Assembly (NCBI GenBank): GCA_003118195.1 | Contig: BEXV01001800.1 | Location: 61,957 to 85,250, forward strand | From: Hemicentrotus pulcherrimus | Lineage: Eukaryota > Echinodermata > Echinoidea > Camarodonta > Strongylocentrotidae | Direction of reading: 5' to 3' | DNA: 23,294 nt | Made by a program: the position numbers and the translations under genes | The notes under the pieces: model-generated | Database searches by the model: none | What the model was told of the DNA's origin: nothing | What the model saw: only the letters and a program-made list of their open reading frames with translations | Part shown: positions 9,157 through 17,832 of the stretch, in pieces | Numbering within the stretch: position 1 is the stretch's first letter | How the letters are laid out: each line of letters begins with the position of its first letter

Positions 9157-10615
9157 TGTAAATAGTGTTTCAATAAAACGAAGCAAGAGAGCAAACTTGA
9201 AGATAAGGTTTATTTTCAGTCTCTCGTTTGATATTCTAATGTCTATGTATTGAAGTCAAATGCACAATTTATTTGTTTAAGGTATAACTTCAAATGAACT
9301 TCAGCAGTCGAATCTTGAGCCATAATGTAGTAGTAAGATTTTTATACGTAATTAAATCATTAATGTTATTACAGAAATTTGTATTGGACTTTTTTTACGG
9401 ATGGATAGTGAAAACGTGTTTTTGTATGACTGTCAGAGGCAATGACTTTTTTTAATGTTTGCACGTTCCTTAATGATTGTGCACTGTAAATATGAAAATA
9501 TCTATTAACTTTTTATTAATATTTGATGGTGCTTGGGTGTTATTTTGTGTAAATTCCGTGAGAATATGTTGAAGTAAATTTTGCATTTTTAAATTGTGCT
9601 GCTCAACAAATCAAAGTTGTTTGTTGTATTGATACTGTGTCTCCCATGGAATTAACAATCCTGTTAGAATTTATGATATCATTAGATCAATGAATATTCT
9701 TTCTATCAATATTTTATCAACTCGTTCAGAGCCGAGGTATCATTATCATAGCGGGAATTTCATTACTGAAGCCTATACTTAATACGATATAAATTTCCTC
9801 TTTGGGAAGTACCTTTTCCGAGAAGTAACATTATATATAAAGTAATTCAGATTGTTATCAAAGAAAAAGAAATCAAACAGTTTCGTATCTAATCACCACA
9901 TGTAGTAGCTGTCGTAATAATTACGGCGTCACATATTTCAATACAAATACCAGGATATGAAAGTAATACTATTTGCAGGGAGAAAACATAGGCTTCAAAA
10001 TTTTGGTCTTCAGAAGAGAAATATTATAAGTTCGGGATAAATAAACATTTTAGGTAAATGTGTAGCCTTAATGATCATAAGGTTATTAAAATATAATACC
10101 TTTTATTTCATCATCATTCCAACGAGTTGCAGTCAAAATGTCATCATATCCTGGGGTCATTAAACATTTAATGTCATCCAAGACTGTGCATTGAAAAAAA
10201 AAATTGTCCCTGATGTAAAAAAACGAAAAGCTAAATACTATACACCTTCTTTTTGGTAAGATAATGAGATTGACATTCAATGTTTCAGCAGATCATAGAT
10301 GTTTTTCTTCTCTTTTATATCTGTATCTAATCCCTTCCTGGTTTTCATATTTCGGAATAAATACTATTTGACAGTTTTCAAGATGCATATTACAGTACGA
10401 ATGTTTTATTCTCAAACAATGCAGTCTGGTTTATTATTATGATAATCATATGGATGATAATTAAGTAAAGAATAAGTACACCGTTCTTAAAATGTACTTT
10501 TTAAGATACTTTTTGTCTTAAACTTGCTTAGTCACTTCAAATGTAAATACCTATTGTGCAATATGATGTGAACATGTGAAAATGAAATTATTTTATTACC
10601 GATTCCCTGTAAATA
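9157..10615 (+). promoter_or_regulatory. Four TGTAAATA (Pumilio-type) elements
   Basis: The octamer TGTAAATA occurs at 9157-9164, 9485-9492, 10542-10549 and 10608-10615, all on the plus strand, the sense of the synaptotagmin gene. Near-matches (TGTAAATC/T/G) lie around 8663, 9549 and 10772. Pumilio proteins bind TGTANATA in 3' UTRs and repress or localise mRNAs, including neuronal ones. Some occurrences are expected by chance in AT-rich DNA. Confidence 0.35.
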
Positions 10616-10640
10616 TTTGGATTTATACGGATTAATATTT

Positions 10641-10664
10641 ATATATATATATATATATATATAT
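10641..10664. repeat. (AT)12 microsatellite
   Basis: A pure AT dinucleotide run inside the candidate 3' UTR. Confidence 0.97.
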
Positions 10665-10792
10665 GATATTGCTATCAATTGTCATTTGCAATTGATGTGT
10701 GAGGAAAAGCGAAATAGCTATATTGTCTGTTTTTGTGGTAACATTTGACAAAAGTTGATATTGACTAGTCTTGTAAATGTGTCTTTTTCGAT

Positions 10793-10798
10793 AATAAA
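10793..10798 (+). terminator. Candidate distal polyadenylation signal AATAAA
   Basis: AATAAA is followed by a T/G-rich stretch (GATTTGTTTACGC and TTTATTTGTGTTGG). This would end the long form of the synaptotagmin transcript. Another AATAAA at 9172-9177 could end a shorter form. Confidence 0.35.
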
Positions 10799-10820
10799 GA
10801 TTTGTTTACGCAGTTCGATT

Positions 10821-11356
10821 GCATAAACCATAAATGATAGACTTGTCATATTTATTTGTGTTGGTCCCTCTTTACAGGATAGGTCTTAGTGTGAGCAGAA
10901 AATGCAAAAACATGATCAAATATTAAAAGAAATACAGAGATTTTTTTTCAAATGGATATTCCTCGGTAGGAATTCGGCTGTAATTTTAAGGAAGTAAAGT
11001 CCAACGAAAAACATGGATTGGAGATTTATGGTTTAGTGTATTCGAATTCCATATCAAAAATGGGTTAGTACTAGCACAAAGATATCATCGGATTCAATGG
11101 CAAATAATTAGGGGAGGGGTTTGATTTCAGTACATTTAAATATATATAATAATTGTCCCGATTGGATGATCTCAATAACGGAAGGGCTTAGTTTTTTTTC
11201 AGAATTTCATAAAAGCACAAATTCATAAATTCTGCATTCTCTGTCCGTATTATCTTCAACTGGGATTTGTTCCTTTGATATTTCAGTCTTCGCGTCATCA
11301 GCTCGTAAAAAAGAGAAAGTTACCTATGTTTATATAAATAAGTAAATAAATAAATA
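10821..11356. other. AT-rich intergenic sequence, no gene seen
   Basis: No domain, RNA gene or mobile element was recognised. The stretch lies between the presumed end of the synaptotagmin gene and the assembly gap. It ends in a short TAAA-type repeat that abuts the gap. Confidence 0.5.
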
Positions 11357-11633
11357 NNNNNNNNNNNNNNNNNNNNNNNNNNNNNNNNNNNNNNNNNNNN
11401 NNNNNNNNNNNNNNNNNNNNNNNNNNNNNNNNNNNNNNNNNNNNNNNNNNNNNNNNNNNNNNNNNNNNNNNNNNNNNNNNNNNNNNNNNNNNNNNNNNNN
11501 NNNNNNNNNNNNNNNNNNNNNNNNNNNNNNNNNNNNNNNNNNNNNNNNNNNNNNNNNNNNNNNNNNNNNNNNNNNNNNNNNNNNNNNNNNNNNNNNNNNN
11601 NNNNNNNNNNNNNNNNNNNNNNNNNNNNNNNNN
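11357..11633. other. Assembly gap (277 Ns)
   Basis: An unbroken run of N. The true length and content are unknown. The open frame that appears to span it is an artefact. Confidence 1.
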
Positions 11634-13892
11634 CATTATGACCATTGTCTTATGAACGGGCACGGCTTCTTACTTTCCTTTGACTCTACAAGAAATTACG
11701 AGAAACATTTCCTCGCCTTTATTTGGTAGATAAACGCAAACATATTGAAAATATTGTTTTTCTCCACAGTTTTCATTTAATGTTTCATGTTACCATTACA
11801 AAAACTGAATGGATGGGCGTCTGTTTATATATTTACATATAAATTGGGTTTAAATTACCGTCATCCAACAATTGATTAAACATGATCCGTATGTACATTA
11901 TTAAAGTTAGCTATAATGATTAAGGCAACACGATCTCGTGAGATCGGGAAATACCAATACCTTTACATCTTTACCCAAACGTCATTATTTACATACACAG
12001 TACTGGAAAAATATATCTCAAAACATATCGGACTCTATCAGTGGACTGGTACAAAAACACACATGACACATGTTCGAGAAAACATATTCCAGAAAGCTTT
12101 GGACGTACGAAAGTTATACGTTAGCGAGTTTGTAGATTATAGGGTAATATTTCGATCTGGTTTTAAAAATGCATACGAAGTGAAACTCTATAAAAGTTCT
12201 TCTCCATGTAGTTAAACGGTAATTCCGTTTTGTTATTTTTGTTATTTTGTTTTTGTTATTGAAAAACATTTCAAAAAAAGTTATTTTCCATATAGTCAAA
12301 CGTTCATTCCGTTTTGTGATGTTTTTGTTGTTAAAAGAGCAAATAAATTTGTTTAAAGTAGACCTACACAATATGACAAATACTGAGAGAAAAAAAAAAG
12401 CAATTACCATGACCACATATAGAACCAATAAAAAGAAAATTCGAGCCTGCTTAAAGGTAAACCTTAGTTCTCGTCATACAGTTACACAAAAAATGTCTAC
12501 ATGTAGGAGCGACTGGAAAAAGGGTTTATTATGTGGTGCATAAAAATGATGAAAATATATCAACGGAGGTTATGGAATCGTCAAAATGGCTGAAAACGTA
12601 TACAAACCTCATGTATTGAAATTAATTTAAATGCCGTGTAATTAGATGTTAATATATAAATTAACAAAACATGGGACAACACAAATATTTGGTATGAGAG
12701 TTTGGTCCTATTAATTCAGATCCTCTTTGCCATTTGTTGAAAGAAGCGGTATTGGAACAGCCGTTCTTTTCATGGGCCCTCATTGTGTTCTCCGACACTG
12801 AGATGAAAAGAATAAAAAGGCTCAGTTGCTCTCCCAGAACTCAACTTCACCGTTAAGCAAGCATATGTTAATACAGATTGTAATTGTTCACTTCCCTTTA
12901 CATATTTTTAACATATATCGAAAGGCATCACTTTTTTCCCTATTTATTTCCATTGATTTTTATTATACATTTGATTCAAACAATTGATATCCTTTGATGA
13001 TATTTTCTTGGGGTAATTTGCCTCTTGTAAGTACACAAATATAACTGCCAAATCGAACGCTTCATGCTTATTGCGTTTTGAGTATCGTGTATCATGTTCA
13101 GGGAATCGCATTCTTTTTGTTTAATCCCTTACAAATGCATAATATAACAAATGATACTAATACTGCTAGAATATCACATTTGGCTGGTCTATATCCAAAA
13201 TAAACTCATCGGCCCATTGGCTTCAATATATTGTTAAGTACAACTAATTTGGCTTCGATATAGGCACCTCTTTATACGGCAAATAATTGTAATTAATAGA
13301 CTTGCAAATCATACTAGGGTTTAAAAGATTATCTTTGATTATTGAAATTATCATGTTCAATTTGGTTGATGTAGGCATGTGAATGCCATATTGTCCATGT
13401 CTAAACATGTATGAATTATTTCAAGAATATCTTTTTCTGGACATGCTAAAAACAAGTCTTTCGTTAAATGCGTTAAAGCAATACAGAATGATTTGTGAAA
13501 TTATGAGAATGTCAAAAATTGATATTTTAAAGCATCAACGCTACTCTAACATTCAGATAATAAAAACGTTGTAAATCATTTTAATTTGTTGTCTTGAAAA
13601 TATCACTATTTTTCAAAGAAAACCTGAGACATAGACCTTCAATTGCACTCCAAATGTAGTGATCATAATAAGTATTAACTAGGTTTCAAAATTGCACCTC
13701 TTTCCACTTCCTTCCACAAACCATCAACATGAAAACATATATGTCTCATATTTTTGATAAATATAATGTTAGATAAGTTATAAATTAGTTTAAAAGTAGT
13801 GGTGACGGCAATCAAGTAAATCAATCCATAATACATAGAGTATAAAATTAAAATTTCTGTATGCATTCTTAAGAAAATAGTGTAATAAAAAC
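11634..13892. other. AT-rich region downstream of the GPCR, no second gene supported
   Basis: This holds the likely 3' UTR of the minus-strand receptor gene at its right end, plus non-coding sequence. A minus-strand AATAAA (TTTATT on plus) is at 12943-12948, about 945 nt past the receptor stop, and is one possible polyadenylation signal. Two roughly 100-codon frames (11916-12215 and 12247-12543, plus strand) have no recognisable domain, and the second overlaps a tandem duplication. Confidence 0.45.
12194..12345. repeat. Two-copy tandem duplication, unit 84 bp
   Basis: TCCATGTAGTTAAACGGTAA followed by TTCCGTTTTGTTA (from 12203) recurs as TCCATATAGTCAAACGTTCA followed by TTCCGTTTTGTGA (from 12287). 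Both are followed by GTTTTTGTT-type sequence. The duplication produces matching open frames on both strands. Confidence 0.75.
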
Positions 13893-15485
13893 TCAAGCTA
13901 CACTCTGGGGTCCGTCTAGCTTTCGGGCCATACGCCCAAAACCTAAAAATGTCAGAAAGTTTCGTCGAAAGTGGACGTTGGTGAAAGCATATAGCAGCGG
14001 ATTTAGTGCACTATTGGTCCATACCAAATTCTCCACAACTATGAAAACTGTTCTAGGTATACACTCATAGTTGCAACTTATGCCTATAACGACGGTAATA
14101 TTGTAGGGTAGCCAGCAACATATGAAAACAGAAACCAGGACAGCAAGTATGAACGCAGCTTTGCGTTCGCGTTTAAATTCTCGTCGTTTCCTTTTCAGTT
14201 TACTCTTCATACTCTCCAGTTTCGAGCCGAGGGGTTTTTCTGGACTCTCTTGTTTCTTTTGGCCCTTTTTACTCACCGTGAAAACATTCTGTTTCACTTT
14301 AGGAGTTTTTGGACTTGGTTTGCGAGCGTTCATATTTTCACGCTCTCCTGCTTTTTCATCGTCTGATGCGCAATCGGAATTATCGTCATTTGGGATATCG
14401 ATACCCGATGTCCCGCCACTAGAAGACGACGACGCGGCGATGTCGTTCTGTTGTTCAAAGGCGGGGTTGTGATGGCATTCCGTCGCTTGTTTGGCCGTGA
14501 CGGATACTAGGATGACGGCAGGGTCGAGTCCTTTCGTTGCATTTTCTATTCCCGCTACCGGAGGCACTGGTTTCTTACGAAGGGCACGGAGCAGGAACGT
14601 CGTTCTTCCCTCCGTTATTTTCACACCACTCTCTCGCTGTATCGTTTTGTTCAAGGCATCGATACCTTTCGCACGCTCTCGGATCATCCGATAAACCTGA
14701 GTATTCAAAACCGCTATAATCAAGGCTGGAATGGCGAAATTTATCACCACGACACATATTAACGCTGGTAAATAGTAAACGAACTCGCTCTCGCAAAAGT
14801 TTGCAAAATCAACCGCTAATTCACCGACGATTGTAGACCAGCCGAATATAAGAACAAGAAAGATGGCTGAAACTAGCGACCAACAAACTCCTATGGTGGT
14901 GTTGACGCGTCGTTGTGTTTGGAAAGAAGCATAAGCCGCCTTCTTGCTGAGAAGCCAGTAGCGATCGAGACTAATGAGGATGATGGTGATCACCGACATC
15001 GCCGTCACCGTGAAGTCAACAAAAGACCACACCTTGCACAGGTACTCCCCGAAGATCCACACACCAACAAGGTTCCATCCGAAATAAACGGGCAATGTAA
15101 ATGAGCCCACGATGAAATCCGCGATCGCGAGGTTGAGGATGAACGTGTTGGCGACGCTACGTCGAATCCGTGGGTCGCGGTGGTAAGCGACCATAACAAA
15201 TATATTACCAACAAAGGTGAGAATGATAAGACCGCCGTAGATGACGCTGATCATGCCCAGGTACCACGTCGGCTTCGTGAAGATCTCCGGCTCGTAGTCG
15301 TATAGCGACGATTCGTTGCCCGTTCCGTTCACCATACCCGGGTATATTTCAACAGTACCGCTTATGCCCGATGTCATGTACGTTTCCACCGTCAATGGCA
15401 TTTCTGTTTCGTTCCCTAATGTTTTCTTGGTCGAAAGCGTACTGGTTACCCAGGCCGAGTGCAGTGTGGTTTTAGCACTTTCCAT
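13893..15485 (-). CDS. Aminergic-type class A GPCR (muscarinic/histamine-like), intronless
   Basis: A seven-helix plasma-membrane receptor of 530 residues, one exon. ATG at 15485 is the first Met after an in-frame TGA (15527-15525), with good context (A at -3, G at +4); the open frame continues 7 codons upstream without a Met. Landmarks: N-glycosylation sites N25, N53 and N57; N94 (1.50); D123 (2.50); C150 with C231 for the loop disulfide; D157 (3.32), the amine-binding Asp; DRY 174-176; W202 (4.50); P253 (5.50); CWLPYN with W458 (6.48), P460 and N462 (6.52); W489 (7.43); NPLLY 495-499. Loop 3 spans about 266-440, carries a Ser run and ends in a basic KRKRREFKRERKA stretch, which usually reads as a G-protein contact. 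N462 is muscarinic-like, N249 (5.46) is histamine H1-like and W489 is H3/H4-like. Position 5.58 is N261 rather than Tyr. The ligand is unknown. GC is higher than in the flanks. Confidence 0.93.
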   Translation of the reverse strand: MESAKTTLHSAWVTSTLSTKKTLGNETEMPLTVETYMTSGISGTVEIYPGMVNGTGNESSLYDYEPEIFTKPTWYLGMISVIYGGLIILTFVGNIFVMVAYHRDPRIRRSVANTFILNLAIADFIVGSFTLPVYFGWNLVGVWIFGEYLCKVWSFVDFTVTAMSVITIILISLDRYWLLSKKAAYASFQTQRRVNTTIGVCWSLVSAIFLVLIFGWSTIVGELAVDFANFCESEFVYYLPALICVVVINFAIPALIIAVLNTQVYRMIRERAKGIDALNKTIQRESGVKITEGRTTFLLRALRKKPVPPVAGIENATKGLDPAVILVSVTAKQATECHHNPAFEQQNDIAASSSSSGGTSGIDIPNDDNSDCASDDEKAGERENMNARKPSPKTPKVKQNVFTVSKKGQKKQESPEKPLGSKLESMKSKLKRKRREFKRERKAAFILAVLVSVFICCWLPYNITVVIGISCNYECIPRTVFIVVENLVWTNSALNPLLYAFTNVHFRRNFLTFLGFGRMARKLDGPQSVA

Positions 15486-15759
15486 TTTTGGACGAGTTTC
15501 CTTCACAAAGTAAAAGCAAAACTCTCAACCAATCAATAACCTTGCATGGTTATTATGTCGTATGTTGCTTCTCCGCAATCCGGTGAACGATCGAAGAACT
15601 CGCAGGATTTGAAAGGGCGGATGCGAACATTATTTTGCGACGATGTTACATTGCAGGTAGATCTAGAGTGGTTCACATGAATGCATCTCGCAGGTCTGGG
15701 CGGGATTTGTAGCCATGGCAACATCTTGAACGCATTAGAAGCGATGTAGTGCATCATAT
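15486..15759 (-). other. Probable 5' UTR part of the GPCR exon, with splice acceptor
   Basis: On the minus strand, TTCTTCATCTTTCAG ends at 15760, a good pyrimidine tract and acceptor. It would start the receptor exon at 15759, 274 nt before the ATG. The coding region would then be uninterrupted while an intron lies in the 5' UTR, a common arrangement for amine receptor genes. The upstream exon and promoter were not identified. Confidence 0.5.
15533..15757 (-). CDS. Upstream ORF of the GPCR transcript, 74 aa
   Basis: ATG ATG at 15757 lies two bases into the presumed exon and opens 74 codons, with a stop at 15535-15533. The stop is 47 nt before the receptor ATG, in a different frame. The peptide starts MMHYIASNAFKMLPWLQIPP and contains several Cys; I recognise no domain. 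If the acceptor is used as predicted, ribosomes would meet this frame first, so it could lower receptor translation. It may instead be a chance frame, or the 5' UTR may splice elsewhere. Confidence 0.3.
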   Translation of the reverse strand: MMHYIASNAFKMLPWLQIPPRPARCIHVNHSRSTCNVTSSQNNVRIRPFKSCEFFDRSPDCGEATYDIITMQGY

Positions 15760-15805
15760 CTGAAAGATGAAGAACACGATAAAGAAATATGTCAGACATC
15801 AAATA

Positions 15806-16150
15806 AAAAATTCATTTAATAACCAAAAAAACAAAAAAAAAAAAAGGAAAGAACGAAAAAGGGTGACTAAAAAAAGAAGGCGGAAAAGAAATAACAAGGA
15901 TGAAGGTGAGGCTATATTCGAAATCCATTAAGAAAATAAGTGGTGCTGAGATAAATGATTCCGCCATTGTTCTTAAGAAAGAAAGGAAAGGAAGGGAAAA
16001 AAGGGGAAAAGGGAAAAGGGGAAAATGAGAGACGTAAATTAAAAAGAGGAAAAAGATGACGCGATTAGTCGTAATCCATTAAAAAAAGAAGTGGTGCTGT
16101 TGAAATTAGTTCCTCCTTGGCTTTTAAAAGGGTTTAAATTAGCTTTCACT
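15806..16150. repeat. Purine-rich low-complexity tract with a ~151 bp duplication
   Basis: Poly-A (from 15806) passes into A/G-rich sequence to about 16060, including GGAAAAGGGAAAAGGGG-type runs near 15990-16024. Within it, CGAAATCCATTAAGAAAATA (15919) recurs as CGTAATCCATTAAAAAAAGA (16070), each followed by AGTGGTGCTG and a diverged A/T stretch. The offset is 151 bp. No gene is visible. Confidence 0.75.
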
Positions 16151-16676
16151 ATGTGTCTGTATGTCATCTTCTTCTTGCTTGAGGTCTAGCATTTGAAAGA
16201 AACAGAATGCCTAACCCAATCAGTTATAACGCACAATCTCAAGGCCGCTAGAATCCCCTGAAGTATGCATGGTCCTCTTTATATAGTTACTGCTACGATT
16301 CCTGAGAAGAAGATGTGTGAAATGGGGTAATAGATCAGCAACGACGATATATATCCATACTGGTTTAAATCTTGCAAATGATAATATTCAAATTGCAAGT
16401 ACAGAAAAACAATGATTAGCCTATTAGGTTAAAGATAAACTCCAGTTCTGTTAAAAAAAAAGAAAATTAATTCTCTCAGAATCAAACGAAACTTACACTG
16501 AATGTTCAAAATTACAAATAAATGACATGTGCCAAACAATTTTGGAAGAAAATGTGTACTGTCTGAGTAATGAGCATAGACAGACAAGGAAATCAAGGTA
16601 GTACTAGCCCCGACACCATGTGTGTTGTCCCATATATAGCTTTTTGTGTACAGTGCTTATTACTTTACCAAGACTC
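16151..16676. other. Non-coding stretch upstream of the GPCR, no feature seen
   Basis: AT-rich sequence with no domain, RNA or mobile element that I can recognise. It may contain the receptor gene's first intron, 5' exon or promoter, but I see no specific signal. Confidence 0.4.
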
Positions 16677-16762
16677 GGTCAAATTTATTATGATTTTCAT
16701 GACTCAAGAACCTTGCAGTGCACACCAAAACTTACATGCTACATGATCAACTGTTTCTGATC
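16677..16762 (+). repeat. Dispersed repeat fragment, copy 2
   Basis: The sequence is 82/86 identical to the first 86 bases of the window, same orientation. The copy ends exactly at the single N at 16763, beyond which similarity stops. The N therefore probably marks a contig join, and the repeat may be truncated or misjoined there. Confidence 0.85.
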
Positions 16763-17134
16763 NACACAATAATGACTAGTAAATATTCTGTGACACTTAG
16801 CTTTTGCCTTCAATTTGGCCAATTCTGTGCCGTTTTGCACTCGAGAGTTAACTATAAAACACTTTATGAGGCGGGTTTTAATAGATGTATGGTGTATGTC
16901 GAAAATTATCTACCCCATCAACGTTGAAAAACATGACACTCTTTAAAGCCTCAATCTTATCAATACTAGGTTAATGGACCTTTCATTTGCTGTCGCTGTT
17001 GCTGTGGGATAGGGCTACACCCTCCATCCCCGACTCGACCCAATAATGAAGTTTTAGCACTCGGGCACCCATCACATCACATTACAATAAGTTATTCGGG
17101 CAATTGTTGTACGTAAACGACGACATTGTATTTC
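16763..17134. other. Non-coding stretch between repeats, no gene seen
   Basis: It starts with the single N at 16763. It contains a short GCTGTCGCTGTTGCTGTGG stretch near 16990 and no supported gene. Unrecognised repeats are possible. Confidence 0.4.
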
Positions 17135-17832
17135 TTAATGCTAAGTTCACACCGACACCTCATTGATGGCGCATCAAATCGGCGAGCAAAGCGGCGGCAA
17201 AGCGTAAGAAAGCTTAATTAAAGCGTAAAGACCGTAATAGAGCGTGAGAAAGCTTTGAGCAATTCAGGACATTCGGCAAGAGCGCCAACATTTTTTGAAA
17301 CTGTTAATGCTAAGTTCACACCGACGCCGCATTAATGGAGCATTAAAATCGGCGAGCAAAGCGGCGGCAAAGCGTAACAAAGCTTAATTAAAGCGTAAAG
17401 ACCGTAATAGAGCGTGAGAAAGCTTTGAGCAATTCAGGACATTCGGCAAGAGCGCCAACATTTTTTTTAACTGTTTAAACATTTGAGGCGATCTGTCACG
17501 CATTGCGTAAAGCGGGGAGAGCGTATTTAAGCTTATCAAAGCTTTGCTCAAAGCGTAGGAAAGCTTAACAGAGTTTAAATTTTGGCGCTCTTGCCGAATT
17601 TCCCGAATTGCTCAAAGCTTTCTCACGCTCTATTACGGTCTTAATGCTTTAATTAAGCTTTGTTACGCTTTGCCGCTGTTTTGCTCGCCGATTTAATGCG
17701 CCATCAATTCGGCGTCGGTGTGAACTTAGCGTAACATATCTCAGGAGATTGTGAGATTTTTTGAAAAAATGACGCCGCATTGATCGCCGATTTAAAGCGC
17801 GGCAATCGGCGTCGGTGTGAACTAGGCATAAA
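17135..17832. mobile_element. Composite foldback/MITE-like element: two direct arms and one inverted arm
   Basis: Arm 1 (17135-17303) and arm 2 (17304-17473) are direct copies beginning TTAATGCTAAGTTCACACCG. Arm 3 (about 17577-17729) is the reverse complement of arm 2 at roughly 90%, ending GGCGTCGGTGTGAACTTAGC. A further end-like stretch, GGCGTCGGTGTGAACTAGGC, lies at about 17808-17827. The loop (17474-17576) is rich in AAGCTT/AAAGCG words and partly self-complementary. Arms carry AAGCTTAATTAAAGC and GCGTGAGAAAGC words. No transposase frame is present, so it is non-autonomous. TTAA precedes both left ends but not the right end, so the target-site type is undecided. Confidence 0.85.

Larger units (their letters stand above)
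8181..10820 (+). other. Candidate long 3' UTR exon of the synaptotagmin gene
   Basis: After the acceptor at 8180, the first 330 bases are more GC-balanced. The rest is AU-rich on the plus strand, with no long coding frame. Four exact TGTAAATA octamers (9157, 9485, 10542, 10608) match the Pumilio element consensus TGTANATA. Polyadenylation signals AATAAA occur at 9172-9177 and 10793-10798. An (AT)12 tract lies at 10641-10664. The composition and motifs are those of long neuronal 3' UTRs. This is inference, because no transcript evidence is available. Confidence 0.35.

Noticed and set aside
11298..11663. 121-codon minus-strand frame across the gap
   Set aside because: Nearly all its residues are unknown, from Ns.
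11916..12543. Two consecutive ~100-codon plus-strand frames and one antisense frame
   Set aside because: AT-rich, no domain, different frames, and partly caused by an 84 bp duplication. They could be reconsidered only with transcript evidence.
15486..15506. GPCR start seven codons upstream of the chosen ATG
   Set aside because: The upstream codon is GTG, not ATG, and no Met occurs between it and the in-frame stop; ATG 15485 has a good initiation context.
14122..15513. Several plus-strand and out-of-frame ORFs within the GPCR gene
   Set aside because: They are shadows of the receptor coding frame, which shows all class A GPCR landmarks.
17135..17832. CRISPR-like or satellite array
   Set aside because: There are only three arms, one inverted, without regular short spacers; a eukaryotic foldback element explains it.
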